64,000 nucleotides of DNA from Methanomassiliicoccales archaeon LGM-DZ1 (GTDB lineage: Archaea; Thermoplasmatota; Thermoplasmata; Methanomassiliicoccales; Methanomethylophilaceae). A program made the translations under genes and the position numbers. How positions within the stretch are numbered: position 1 is the first letter of the stretch; each line of letters starts with the position of its first letter. Shown here piece by piece: positions 8,484 through 16,762 of this stretch. The DNA lies in the NCBI GenBank assembly GCA_030168595.1, contig CP115556.1:992001-1056000 (forward strand), in the 5' to 3' direction. The notes under the pieces are model-generated. The model saw only the letters and a program-made list of their open reading frames with translations, was not told the DNA's origin and searched no databases.

Positions 8484-9087
8484 GGCCCCGTCGCGCCCTG
8501 CGTGCGAGGACCGCGTCCCTCAGCTTCCTGACCGATTCGGCGCCGTTCTGGTCGAAAACATCCGCGCCGGCCCTTTTAGCCCCTTCCTCCGAGACCGGCT
8601 GGCCTCCACAGCAGAACACGATGCGGTCCCTGATGCCCAGTTTCCTGAGCTCGCTGTCCACCGCCCTCATCTTGGTGTCTATGGAGGCGAACTCCCCGGA
8701 CACCACGCAGGCCGTGACCCCGTCCTGCCTGCAGCGGGCGGCGATGTCGTCCGGCATCATGCCCTCCTCGACGATGTCTGTCTCGAATCCTTCGATGCCC
8801 AGGAGGAGAGCCATCAGGTTCCTGCCCTCGGTGTGGATGTCCAGGGTGGCGACGACCGCCTTGCCCAGGTCCGGCCTGGGTATGCCCAGCGCCTCGCGCA
8901 CCTCGTAGGCGGTCTTCACGGTGCCCATGAGCTTGGGGAAGACCGTCTTCCCGGCGGTGTACCCCTTCTCGGCCCTGAACACGGCCTCGCGCACCTCCGC
9001 CTCCGCTTCATCCCTGCCCATGCCCTCCGCGACCTTCACGGCAGCGGCGGCGTCCATCCTCCCGACGGCATCCGAGACTTCCGACAT
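8470..9087 (-). CDS. Corrinoid (B12-binding) protein, methyltransferase cognate type
   Basis: A 205-residue protein with the MtaC/MtbC/MttC layout. An N-terminal helical cap (about residues 1-85) is followed by a B12-binding Rossmann domain with the ligand motif D-x-H-x-x-G (DIHTEG), where the His replaces the lower axial base of the cobamide. The upstream ATG at 9144 would add 19 residues unlike the family, so I chose 9087. In methylotrophic methanogens such proteins carry the methyl group between a substrate methyltransferase and MtbA/MtaA. No substrate methyltransferase gene is adjacent here, which is unusual. Confidence 0.85.
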   Translation of the reverse strand: MSEVSDAVGRMDAAAAVKVAEGMGRDEAEAEVREAVFRAEKGYTAGKTVFPKLMGTVKTAYEVREALGIPRPDLGKAVVATLDIHTEGRNLMALLLGIEGFETDIVEEGMMPDDIAARCRQDGVTACVVSGEFASIDTKMRAVDSELRKLGIRDRIVFCCGGQPVSEEGAKRAGADVFDQNGAESVRKLRDAVLARRARRGLILR

Positions 9088-9148
9088 TCCGATCACTCGC
9101 AACGAGATATGGACAGGGAGCATATAGGGTTCTCCCTCTCCCATTCCT

Positions 9149-9157
9149 CTTTATACC
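9149..9157 (+). promoter_or_regulatory. TATA box, leaderless promoter of the cyclophilin-marker 8 operon
   Basis: CTTTATACC is centred 26 bases before the ATG at 9179, so the transcript should begin at the start codon. No ribosome-binding site is present. Confidence 0.5.
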
Positions 9158-9178
9158 ATCCACACCGATTCGCCGAGC

Positions 9179-9664
9179 ATGGCAACATATGTCGTTCTGC
9201 ACACGAACATGGGAGACATCAAGATCCAGATGCACGAGGACATGCCGATCACCACCGGCAACTTCGTGAAGCTCGCGAAACAGGGCTTCTACGACGGCAC
9301 CATCTTCCACAGGGTCATAAACGACTTCATGATCCAGGGCGGGGACCCCGAGGGAACCGGCATGGGCGGCCCGGGATACACCATCGAGGATGAGTTCGGC
9401 CACGGGCATTCCAACCAGCCCGGGTACGTCTCCATGGCGAACACCGGCCGCCCCCACACCGGAGGGAGCCAGTTCTTCATCAACACCAACGACAACGGCT
9501 ACCTGGACAAGGAGAACCCCAGCACCCCCTACGCCCACCCCGTCTTCGGGAAGGTCGTAGAGGGGATGGAGGTCGTCCTGAAGATCCAGAAAGTCCCCAC
9601 CGACATGAACGACAGGCCCCTCAGGGACGTCGTCATCGAGAAGGCAGAGGTCATCGAGGACTGA
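9179..9664 (+). CDS. Cyclophilin-type peptidyl-prolyl cis-trans isomerase
   Basis: A 161-residue single-domain cyclophilin that speeds proline isomerisation during folding. Visible motifs: FHRVINDFMIQGGD (containing the catalytic Arg), GSQFFI and NDNGYLD. The usual substrate-site Trp is not in its common position, as in many prokaryotic forms. It has no signal peptide, so it is cytoplasmic. It is leaderless and followed five bases later by the marker 8 gene in the same operon. Confidence 0.92.
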   Translation: MATYVVLHTNMGDIKIQMHEDMPITTGNFVKLAKQGFYDGTIFHRVINDFMIQGGDPEGTGMGGPGYTIEDEFGHGHSNQPGYVSMANTGRPHTGGSQFFINTNDNGYLDKENPSTPYAHPVFGKVVEGMEVVLKIQKVPTDMNDRPLRDVVIEKAEVIED

Positions 9665-9669
9665 TCGCC

Positions 9670-10527
9670 ATGGCCGCCGGCAAGGACCGCCACGTGTTCC
9701 AGGCCCTGGGACTTACCAGGGTCGTGATCGAGGACGGGAAGGTCGTATCGGTCAGCGAACCGAAGCTTGATTACTGCCCCCTCTTCAAGAAGTTCCGCAA
9801 CCTCGACCGCATCACCCCCGAGGCCGTGAAGGAGAACGTGGAATCGAGGATCCGCGAGTTCGGCCTGTGCACCGAGAACAGGAAGGTGCGCGACGGCGAC
9901 TACGTGACGTTCGGGATCTCCGAGATCCTCTCGGCCGCTCTGGCCGCCGGCAGCATCGACGCCGCGGTCATCGCCTGCGACGGGGCGGGTACCGCCGTCG
10001 TCACCGACCCAGAGCTCCTCCAGGGGCTCTGCGGGAGGATCTCCGGCCTGGTCGAGACCTCCCCCCTGAAGGTCGTGCAGGATGCGGTCGGGAGGGAGAA
10101 CATCCTGGACCCGGAAGGCTGCACCATCGACCCGCTCAGAGGGGCCGACATGGCCGCCGCCCGGTACGGGAAGTTCGCCGTCACCGTGGCCAACCCCCAC
10201 GATGCAGCGGCCATCAGGAAGAGATACGGGGACAGGGCGGTTGTGGCGGCCGTCCACAGCAGTGCCATAGGGCCCAAGGGCGCACAGCTGTACTTCGACA
10301 ACTGCGACCTCGTGACCGCATGTGCCAGCGCCCCGATCCGCAAAGAGGCCGGCAGCCGCGACATAGTCGTCGCCGGCAACAAGGTCGAGATCTACGGCGT
10401 CACCGACATCGGGAAGAAGCTGGTTATCGACAAGCTCGCGTCCCTGGGCAGGAAGCCGTATGACGGCGGGCCCCTGGACGAGCCCCGCCCGCTCCTCAAC
10501 GCCGACCTGCTGTCCGGCGACGAGTGA
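9670..10527 (+). CDS. Methanogenesis marker protein 8 (DUF2099-like)
   Basis: A 285-residue protein matching my memory of the methanogenesis marker 8/DUF2099 family. Conserved segments include LDYCPLFKKFR near residue 35, ITPEAVKENVE, VIACDGAGT and GRISGLVETSP. The family is confined to methanogens and relatives, and its biochemical role is unknown. The paired Cys residues (YCP, CTEN, ACDG, CASAP) hint at metal or cluster binding. It follows the cyclophilin by five bases, with a GAGG ribosome-binding site inside the cyclophilin's last codons. A G+C-rich hairpin lies just after the stop. Confidence 0.8.
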   Translation: MAAGKDRHVFQALGLTRVVIEDGKVVSVSEPKLDYCPLFKKFRNLDRITPEAVKENVESRIREFGLCTENRKVRDGDYVTFGISEILSAALAAGSIDAAVIACDGAGTAVVTDPELLQGLCGRISGLVETSPLKVVQDAVGRENILDPEGCTIDPLRGADMAAARYGKFAVTVANPHDAAAIRKRYGDRAVVAAVHSSAIGPKGAQLYFDNCDLVTACASAPIRKEAGSRDIVVAGNKVEIYGVTDIGKKLVIDKLASLGRKPYDGGPLDEPRPLLNADLLSGDE

Positions 10528-10548
10528 CCGGAAAACCCCATCCTTCCG

Positions 10549-10580
10549 CCCGGTGCCCTCAGGCGCCGGGCCTCATTTCT
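10549..10580. terminator. Hairpin terminator between marker 8 and the SdpI-like gene
   Basis: CCCGGTGCC and GGCGCCGGG form a nine-pair stem (one G-T pair) with loop CTCA, followed on the + strand by a T-rich run. It lies between two convergent genes and could serve the marker 8 operon. Confidence 0.4.
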
Positions 10581-10953
10581 TCTTCGGCGGATCGCCGAAC
10601 TTCTCCTTCAGCGCCTTCTCGGTCAGGAAGATAGGCACCATCAGGGCAACGGATTCGGCGATCACGACGGCCAGCATCATCATGGATATCCCGTACTCGT
10701 CGGAGTCCATCACCGGGATCATCGAGACCGTGGCCGGAAGCAGCATGACGAGACCCAGCCACTCCATCTTATTCCCGGAGTACACCTGGGCGAACTTCCA
10801 GGATTCGATCGTCCTCATGGAGCGCCGCGTGCGGTAGCCGAAGAAGTGATTGGGCTCTTTGGGCGGATGGGCCGCCAGGAAATGCCCGAGGGCGGCCATG
10901 ATGCAGGGCGTGAGGACCGCTATGAAAAGCGCGAACCACCAGAAAGGGCTCAT
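10573..10953 (-). CDS. SdpI-family membrane protein
   Basis: A 126-residue protein with three hydrophobic segments. It carries the GYRTRRSMR-x-x-ESWKFAQ motif typical of SdpI-like proteins, the immunity-protein fold of Bacillus that is widespread in archaea without known function. A TATA box (about 10973-10981 on this strand) sits 24-26 bases before the ATG at 10953, so the mRNA is probably leaderless. The longer frame to 11067 is therefore unlikely. Confidence 0.75.
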   Translation of the reverse strand: MSPFWWFALFIAVLTPCIMAALGHFLAAHPPKEPNHFFGYRTRRSMRTIESWKFAQVYSGNKMEWLGLVMLLPATVSMIPVMDSDEYGISMMMLAVVIAESVALMVPIFLTEKALKEKFGDPPKKK

Positions 10954-11078
10954 GCATTCGCATCGGAGTATGATTATAAAACCGCGCCATCTCGGCGGGA
11001 ACAGGATCATGCAGGACGGACGCCCGGAAGGACCGGGCCGCCGAAAGACCCAGATCCCTGCCGGCACGGATTTCCGCC

Positions 11079-11897
11079 TTACAGTTTCGCGCCGATGTAC
11101 CTCTTGGGCAGCACGTATATCTCCCCGTCCTCGTCGAGACCGACGCGGGCATCGACCTCGTAGACATCGCGGATGAGCTGCGGGGTGATGACCTTCTTCG
11201 GGTCCCCGATGGTCATGATCCTGCCCTTCTTCATGATGATGCAGACGTCGCAGTAGCGCGCCATCAGGGAGATGTCGTGCTCCGCCACCATGACGGTCAT
11301 GTCCGTGCGCGCCATGGACTGAAGATATTCCATCACGTCCAGCTTGTACTTCATGTCGAGGTGCGAGGTCGGCTCGTCCACCAGCATGAGCTTCGGCTCC
11401 TGGACGTACGCTTTGGCTATGAGCGCCCTCTGGCGCTCCCCGGACGAGAGCTTGCTCACCTGGTTGCGGCGGAGATCGTCGAGCCCGAAGGTCCTGAGCG
11501 CCTCCCTCACCTTGGCCTCATCCTCCTCGGTCTCCCACCACAGGCGGTCCACGAAGGGATAGCGCCCCAGCATGACCATGTCCATCACCGACATGCCGAA
11601 GGTCTGCCCGGCCTCCGCCGGGACGGACGCCACCAGCTTGGCGATCTCCGACGGGTGCATGGAGCCCACGTCGTTGCCGTCGATGGTTATGGTGCCGGAG
11701 GTCATCTGGTTGATCTTGCAGATGCACTTCATCATGGTCGATTTCCCGCACCCGTTGGGCCCGATGAGGCCCACCAGGCGGCCTTTGCCGAGACTGAAGT
11801 TGATGTTGTCCAGCGCCCTGAAGTCGCCGAAATCCATGCACAGCCCCTCTATCTTGAGCAGGTCGCCCTCCCAGTATCTGCCGCTGTCCTCATCCAT
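11079..11897 (-). CDS. ABC transporter ATP-binding protein, iron-chelate/cobalamin type
   Basis: A 272-residue ATPase of the FecE/BtuD/FhuC family. The Walker A (GPNGCGKST) lies near residue 46, the Q-loop follows, the signature LSSGE is near residue 150, the Walker B (LMLVDEPTSHLD) is near residue 172 and the switch His is in AEHD. It powers import through the permease encoded immediately upstream, whose 3' end it overlaps by eight bases. A methylotrophic methanogen would need cobalamin or iron. The binding protein is not in the window. Confidence 0.9.
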   Translation of the reverse strand: MDEDSGRYWEGDLLKIEGLCMDFGDFRALDNINFSLGKGRLVGLIGPNGCGKSTMMKCICKINQMTSGTITIDGNDVGSMHPSEIAKLVASVPAEAGQTFGMSVMDMVMLGRYPFVDRLWWETEEDEAKVREALRTFGLDDLRRNQVSKLSSGERQRALIAKAYVQEPKLMLVDEPTSHLDMKYKLDVMEYLQSMARTDMTVMVAEHDISLMARYCDVCIIMKKGRIMTIGDPKKVITPQLIRDVYEVDARVGLDEDGEIYVLPKRYIGAKL

Positions 11898-12894
11898 TGT
11901 AACTGCGCCCCTTGGTCATCAGCATGTACGCGAATATCGGCGTCCCGATCATGGCCGTGATGGCCCCGACGGGCAGCTCGATGGGCGAGAGCACCGTCCT
12001 GGCTATCAGGTCCGCGAACAGCATCAGCATCGCGCCCAGGACTATCGACGCCGGCATGATGAGACGATGGTCGCTCCCCAGTGCCATCCTGCAGGCATGG
12101 GGGATGACGAGCCCGACGAACCCGATGATCCCGCAGAAGGCCACGCAGAGGGCGGTGAGAACCGATGCGATCACCATCATGCAGCGCTTGAACCTCTTCA
12201 CGTTGAGGCCCAGCTGCTTGGCCTGGTCCTCCCCCATCATGAAGAGGTTGAACTCGCGGGCCCACAGCATGGATATCAACGACACGCCCATCACCGGGAT
12301 GAACACCAGCCAAGCGTTCTCCCAGGTGATGTTGGCGAACGACCCGAACAGCCACCACATGGCGTTGGTGATGTTGTCCTGCCCCAGGGACAGGAAGATG
12401 GTCTGGAAAGAGGAGAAGGCGAACCCGACTATGGTCCCGGCGAGGATGTAATTGGTGGCGGAGCCTCCCGCCCCCTCGGCCACCAGCATGGTTATGCCGA
12501 AGGCCGCGATCCCTCCGACGATGGCCGCGATGGGTATCAGGTAAAGGTTGCTGTTGGGAAGGAACGAGACCGATATCTCCAATGCCACGATGGCTATCGC
12601 CAGGCATCCGGCTCCCGAGGACACGCCGGTTATGTAGGGGTCCACCAGGGGGTTGCGTATCAGCGCCTGGTACATGCATCCGGCGATGGACAGACCCGAG
12701 CCCACGGCTATGGCCGCGATGGCCCTCGGGAGCCTGGCCTGGTAGATGTAGAGCTCGGTGGTATCGAGGTCCTCCCCGTGCTTCTGGACCGAGGAGATGA
12801 GGGCGGAGACCGCATCGCCGACAGAGATTATCCCTCCGGAGGAGATGGATATGGAGATCAGGAAGGCTATGACCGACATGGCTATGCCGAACAT
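11890..12894 (-). CDS. ABC transporter permease, FecCD/BtuC type
   Basis: A 334-residue permease with about nine or ten transmembrane helices. Family hallmarks: ARLPRAIAAIAVGSGLSIAGCMYQALIRNPLVDP near residue 53 and GFVGLVIPHACR near residue 265. The annotated ATG at 12894 has no ribosome-binding site and starts in the middle of the first hydrophobic segment. A lysine/arginine-rich N-terminus that would complete it lies in another frame just upstream (12882-13016), suggesting a frameshift near 12906-12912. It works with the ATPase that follows. Confidence 0.85.
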   Translation of the reverse strand: MFGIAMSVIAFLISISISSGGIISVGDAVSALISSVQKHGEDLDTTELYIYQARLPRAIAAIAVGSGLSIAGCMYQALIRNPLVDPYITGVSSGAGCLAIAIVALEISVSFLPNSNLYLIPIAAIVGGIAAFGITMLVAEGAGGSATNYILAGTIVGFAFSSFQTIFLSLGQDNITNAMWWLFGSFANITWENAWLVFIPVMGVSLISMLWAREFNLFMMGEDQAKQLGLNVKRFKRCMMVIASVLTALCVAFCGIIGFVGLVIPHACRMALGSDHRLIMPASIVLGAMLMLFADLIARTVLSPIELPVGAITAMIGTPIFAYMLMTKGRSYNG

Positions 12895-13016
12895 GACGAT
12901 GACCGCGACCGCCTCTTCTTGCGCTTTATCTCGCTCTCATCGTCGCGCTTGGTCATCAGGTGCAGGAGCCCTTCGTAACCTTCGCGCAGACGCCTGCCTT
13001 TTTTCTCTCCGCTCAA
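12882..13016 (-). pseudogene. Displaced N-terminus of the FecCD permease (frameshift candidate)
   Basis: A 44-codon frame starting at a TTG with a well-placed GGTGAT site. It encodes a charged segment (MTKRDDESEIKRKKRR) and then runs out of frame into the permease and stops at TAG. The cytoplasmic, basic composition is what normally precedes the first permease helix. One inserted base after the RR codons would join it to VAVIVMFGIAM. It may instead be an independent leader peptide, but the lack of a start signal at 12894 favours a frameshift. Confidence 0.45.
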
Positions 13017-13036
13017 ACGAACATCACCTTTCACCT

Positions 13037-13468
13037 TCAATAGAACTTGATCAGGAATAGGATGCAGACCGCGGCCGCAACCGCCAGCACTCCCCACGTC
13101 CAATCCAGGCCGTTCTCCATCTCGACATGGCCTTCGTCGCCCCAGGCCCGCCCCGCCACTTCGGAGATGCAGTAAATCGCCCCGTAGTCGTTGCCCACGT
13201 AGAGCTTCCCGTCGATGACCGTTACCGAATCCATGGAATACGAGTCATCCGAATACGGGGAAAGCTGCATCTTCCACAGTCTCTCTCCGGTGTCAGCGGA
13301 GTAAGCAGCCACACCTCCGCCTGTAGGCCAGAAGGAACCCGCTGAGTAGTCTGTGGCGTAAACGACGCCATCAGCCAGGGTAAGGGCCCCCTTGACTAGA
13401 GATGAAATAGACGACCATACGACCTTCCCGTCCATGTCGAAGCAGCAGATCTGCCCGGTCAGTTCCAC
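13037..13468 (-). pseudogene. Remnant of a PQQ-repeat (beta-propeller) surface protein
   Basis: About 143 residues are left. They show PQQ-type blade repeats (ICCFDMDGKVVW, GVAAYSADTGERLW, KLYVGNDYGAIYCI) and end in one transmembrane segment (WGVLAVAAAVCILFLI) with a short tail. Complete members have several hundred residues and a signal peptide. Here the 5' part is missing and the sequence runs straight into the 3' end of the DUF4443-like gene in another frame. A GTG at 13468 could allow translation, but a two-blade fragment without a signal would not be functional. Confidence 0.6.
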
Positions 13469-13979
13469 GGACGTCCCCTTCCGCCATGGATACAGAGCCC
13501 CGGATGGCGGCTGCCGACCGCGGGTCGTTCGCATCGACGTCCCATTCGGGGGCCATCAGGAGCCTTCCGCCGCGCATTATCCAAGTGGTGCATCCCGAAC
13601 CTCCCGAACGGATGCCTGCGTCGCGCTGGGCGGTCCCGCTGCCGACCCTCCCGGCGGCCCCCGAGACGATCAGCGAGAAAGAGTATCCCCCGATGACGCA
13701 CCCCGGGGCGGACACATCTGCGAAACGGATCCCCATGGCATCGACCATGTTCCGGCCTGCAGGCCTTATGGATATCCCGAACCTCCCGACATCCACGAGC
13801 CCGTAACTCCTCATCAGCTCGACGAGCCTGCGCATGCTCCCCTCACCTATCTCCAGGGTTGCGCACGCCTCCGAACGGCTGACGGCCCTGCCGTTCCATA
13901 TCATCTTCAGGAGCCCTATGACGTCCGAATCATCGAAACGGGCCGATGCCCCCTTCTTCACCGTTTCAATGATCAGCAT
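13371..13979 (-). CDS. DUF4443-like winged-helix regulator with replaced C-terminus
   Basis: A 202-residue frame. Residues 1-70 read as a winged helix (SRSEACATLEIGEGSMRRLVELMRSYGLV). Residues 75-170 resemble the archaeal DUF4443 domain (VIGGY, AQRDAGIRSGG, GCTTWIMRGG, EWDVDANDP). After AEGDV (about base 13470) the family resemblance ends, and the last 32 residues are just the PQQ remnant read in another frame. The original C-terminus was therefore probably lost in a deletion. It overlaps the upstream zinc-ribbon gene by 14 bases, so the two form an operon. It may still bind DNA. Confidence 0.6.
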   Translation of the reverse strand: MLIIETVKKGASARFDDSDVIGLLKMIWNGRAVSRSEACATLEIGEGSMRRLVELMRSYGLVDVGRFGISIRPAGRNMVDAMGIRFADVSAPGCVIGGYSFSLIVSGAAGRVGSGTAQRDAGIRSGGSGCTTWIMRGGRLLMAPEWDVDANDPRSAAAIRGSVSMAEGDVRGTDRADLLLRHGREGRMVVYFISSQGGPYPG

Positions 13980-14508
13980 CTGCGCCGCTCCTCCCAGAGT
14001 CCGAGCGGAACCTCCATACGTCTTCCCCGAAGCGAGAGCGCACGACGGACATCACTTTGAACAGAGGGCGCCCGGTCTCGCAAGCGATGTCGATGCAGCC
14101 CTCGCCCCTGAGATAGCGCTTCTCGATCCAGCGGTCCACCGTCTCATCGCTCCAGATGCCGGCCTCGGCCGGGACCCCCGGCGGCGGCCCGATATTCCAC
14201 CGCTCCGATTTGCATCTGGGGCATTTCACCGGGCCTCCCTGCCTGCGGGGCTCCCATTCGTATCCGCAGACGCGGCAGACGCATCTCTCCGCAGGGACAT
14301 TCCAAGAATAGGATCCGCATTTGGGGCATTTCTTCGGCTCCGGACCCCGGCTCTCCCATCTGTGCCCGCAGCGAAGGCATGTGCGCCGCGCAGGGGCTTG
14401 AACGGCTGCGAAGCGCCTGCCGCAGTAAGGGCATACGCAGATGCCGTCCGCACCTATCTCGGAACGGGACAGGGACCCCTCGGAAACGGGAGCATCTGAG
14501 TTGGACAT
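13966..14508 (-). CDS. Multi-zinc-ribbon protein
   Basis: A 180-residue protein with four or more CxxC(G) knuckles between residues 24 and 110 (CPYCG, CLRCG, CPKCG, CRVCG, CPRCK), arranged as about three rubredoxin-like or rpoP-like ribbons. The basic C-terminal half lacks cysteines and could bind nucleic acid. Start choice: ATG 14508 (MSNSD); another in-frame ATG lies 12 bases upstream. No known family is recognised. It is first in an operon with the winged-helix gene. Confidence 0.6.
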   Translation of the reverse strand: MSNSDAPVSEGSLSRSEIGADGICVCPYCGRRFAAVQAPARRTCLRCGHRWESRGPEPKKCPKCGSYSWNVPAERCVCRVCGYEWEPRRQGGPVKCPRCKSERWNIGPPPGVPAEAGIWSDETVDRWIEKRYLRGEGCIDIACETGRPLFKVMSVVRSRFGEDVWRFRSDSGRSGADADH

Positions 14509-14676
14509 ATATTCCAACATAACGCAAGCCGATATGTAACTTATCTCTCGGACGGCCGCCAATGCGAATGCCCGACATCTGCCCGATCGCATCATCGTCG
14601 AAGCCGTTTAGATAAAGGCGAGGGATTGAGAGTGATGGGCATTCAAGCTCTCTTTCTTTTGTCAAGGCCCGCATAG

Positions 14677-14889
14677 ATGCTCCCGATGGTTCAATTCTCT
14701 GCACGGAAATCAGAATTAATTGGCTCTATGTGCGCCATCATCAAGCCGTTCGCGCTGAAACAGAACGCTCTGCGCAATCCTGCAGAGATCTGGAATTTAT
14801 TGACTGAACCATGGAGAGAAGAATACGCGAAAAACGATGATGATGGTTTTAACAGGATCGTATCCGACCTCTGCATCAAACTGAAATGA
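14677..14889 (+). CDS. Hypothetical small protein
   Basis: A 70-residue frame in a 417-base gap (14509-14925). The composition is protein-like, with a helical, charged C-terminal half (IWNLLTEPWREEYAK...FNRIVSDLCIKLK), but there is no motif, no clear ribosome-binding site and a competing frame on the other strand. Either a real small gene or a fragment. Nothing else is visible in this gap. Confidence 0.25.
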   Translation: MLPMVQFSARKSELIGSMCAIIKPFALKQNALRNPAEIWNLLTEPWREEYAKNDDDGFNRIVSDLCIKLK

Positions 14890-14925
14890 GGCTCCGACCG
14901 GGGCCCCGCCGATAGCGGAGCGCCG

Positions 14926-16203
14926 TCAGTCGCGGAGGCAGCCTATAGGGACCACCGCAACACCGTCTGAGCGCATATAGGCCTGATTACCGCCGGTCAG
15001 CACCATCTTGAAGCTCGGAAGCTTCAAGCCTTTCTCTCTGACGAGTTCCTCGATCCTGCACAGGTGCATGGCGCCCTCGTCTATCTCCCTGCTGCCAAGC
15101 TTCACTTCTGCAAGAGCATAGCGCCCGTCGTCCAGATGTATCACGGCATCGGCTTCGAGGCCGTACCGGTCATGATAATAGCTGATATCCCCCCTGAGGG
15201 CGGATGAATATACCTTGAGGTCGCGTATGCACATGCTTTCGAAGAGGAATCCGAAAGTGTTGAAATCCTCGATGAAGTTGTCCGGCGTTATACCCAGATA
15301 ATAGGCTGCGATCGACGGATCCGTCAGGTTTCTCTTTTCCGACGCTCTGATGGCCGATTTCGATCTGATTGCCGGATTCCAGGCAGGAACATCGGAGATC
15401 AGGTAAGCGTTCCTCAGGGCCTTGATGTGCGCATGGAATCTGTCATCGGAGAGGGCGATTCCGGCATTCTGAACATCTCTGTATATCGCCTGAAGAGAGG
15501 CCATGGTGCAGATGTTCCTGGAATACGACCGGATTATGCTTTCGGCAAGATGCACATCCTTGTTGTATCTGCCCGTGCTGAAATCCTCTCCTTCGAAGAT
15601 CTCTTTCAGATAACCTGCCATTCTGTCTCTGCATATTTCTTGGCTGAGACCGAGGTTGGCAGGCCATCCTCCGCGGCAGATGCATTCTGCCAGTTTCCTA
15701 ACCGTGAGTTCTGTGGTTGCTCCTCTGAGATCGGCCGTTCCGGAGAACAGGTCCCTGAGGGACACGGTCCCGTTGGATTCTCCTGATTCGAAAAGGCTCA
15801 TAGGATACATATCCAGGAACCCGAATCTGCCGGCACCGCTGTGCTTCATTGAACCTTCCTTGGGAGCACTGGATCCGGTGAGTATGAACTGACCCACGTC
15901 GTTCCGTTCGTCCACTTCATAACGGACAGAATCCCAGATTTGCGGATACTCCTGCCATTCATCGATCAACCTTGGGGTCGGCCCGTCGAGAATCAGGGAG
16001 AGATCGGTATCTGCCGCCTTCAGATATGCCTTGGCATCCTTGCCCTGCATCAGGATCCTGCTCTTCGCATATCTCGATGCGGTGGTGGTCTTGCCGCACC
16101 ATTTCGGCCCTCTGAGGCAGATGGCTCCGAAAGCATTCAGCTGGTTTTCGAAACGTTCATCGATGACCCTGCGGAGATACTTTTCAGGCACGAATTCCCC
16201 CAT
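14926..16203 (-). CDS. AAA ATPase with DUF4143/PD-(D/E)XK C-terminus (copy 1)
   Basis: A 425-residue protein of the large archaeal/bacterial AAA_14-DUF4143 group. Walker A is GPKWCGKTT near residue 33, and the Walker B-like segment LIDEWQEYP is near residue 80 with sensor ILTGSSAP. The C-terminus has a nuclease-like pattern (EADAVIH, then LAEVKLG), the PD-(D/E)XK core usually seen here. The function of these ATPases is unknown; they are common in mobile or defence neighbourhoods. Three imperfect 22-23 bp repeats lie immediately upstream. It is only distantly similar to copy 2 at 18472. Confidence 0.85.
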   Translation of the reverse strand: MGEFVPEKYLRRVIDERFENQLNAFGAICLRGPKWCGKTTTASRYAKSRILMQGKDAKAYLKAADTDLSLILDGPTPRLIDEWQEYPQIWDSVRYEVDERNDVGQFILTGSSAPKEGSMKHSGAGRFGFLDMYPMSLFESGESNGTVSLRDLFSGTADLRGATTELTVRKLAECICRGGWPANLGLSQEICRDRMAGYLKEIFEGEDFSTGRYNKDVHLAESIIRSYSRNICTMASLQAIYRDVQNAGIALSDDRFHAHIKALRNAYLISDVPAWNPAIRSKSAIRASEKRNLTDPSIAAYYLGITPDNFIEDFNTFGFLFESMCIRDLKVYSSALRGDISYYHDRYGLEADAVIHLDDGRYALAEVKLGSREIDEGAMHLCRIEELVREKGLKLPSFKMVLTGGNQAYMRSDGVAVVPIGCLRD

Positions 16204-16222
16204 GCATAGCCAGTATATTGAT

Positions 16223-16290
16223 TGCGGTAATTTGCTGTATTCTCTGCGGTTATTTTGTGGTATTTTCTGCGGTGTTTTTGCGATGAATTC
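16223..16290. repeat. Three imperfect 22-23 bp direct repeats upstream of ATPase copy 1
   Basis: Units begin with TGCGGT at about 16223, 16245 and 16268 and share a T-rich tail. The spacing of 22 and 23 bases is about two DNA turns. They start about 20 bases before the ATPase start codon, as expected for an operator array. The rest of 16291-16401 holds a shorter near-repeat (CAGTAATGCTCGG/CAGCAATGCTCGG) and no gene. Confidence 0.55.
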
Positions 16291-16401
16291 GATGCCTATG
16301 AGATGCCCAGATCAAGGAAAACAGTAATGCTCGGTCATGAAAAACCTCAGCAATGCTCGGAACTGAGCAAAATGATAAGATGCAAAATGTGCCGGGCCCG
16401 T

Positions 16402-16758
16402 TCAGTAGGTCTCGAGGACGAGATGGGTCCCCGACCTCAGGTAGATCAGGGGGATGAGAAGCTTCCTGGCGCGGCGCCGGAGCTCCTTGTCGTTGGTGAG
16501 GATGTAGGCATGCTCCCTCTGGGCGACCTCGAGGACGGAATCGTCCCCGTGCGCCTCCGAGGGCACGATCTCCCTGGACCTCGCCAGCGCCAGGGCCGCC
16601 TTCGCCCACTTGCTGTCGAGGTGCTTGAGCTCGCCCACCAAAGGCCCGGGGACGACGAAACGGACGTCCCCGAGGAGGCCGGACACCTCGGCATCGAGGT
16701 TGATGCCGATCTCGAACGGCATCAGCAGGGCATTGGTGTCCAGCACTACGGTCTGCAT
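16402..16758 (-). CDS. PIN-domain ribonuclease (FCF1/VapC9-like)
   Basis: A 118-residue PIN domain. The acidic metal ligands are visible: D in VVLDTNALL near residue 7, E in LVGELKHL near residue 43, D in HGDDSV, and D in LTNDKELRRRA. It follows aIF2-gamma by four bases and ends the S6e-aIF2-gamma operon, an arrangement seen in many archaea, so a role in RNA processing or translation control is more likely than a toxin. No antitoxin gene is adjacent. Confidence 0.85.
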   Translation of the reverse strand: MQTVVLDTNALLMPFEIGINLDAEVSGLLGDVRFVVPGPLVGELKHLDSKWAKAALALARSREIVPSEAHGDDSVLEVAQREHAYILTNDKELRRRARKLLIPLIYLRSGTHLVLETY

Positions 16759-16762
16759 CGGC

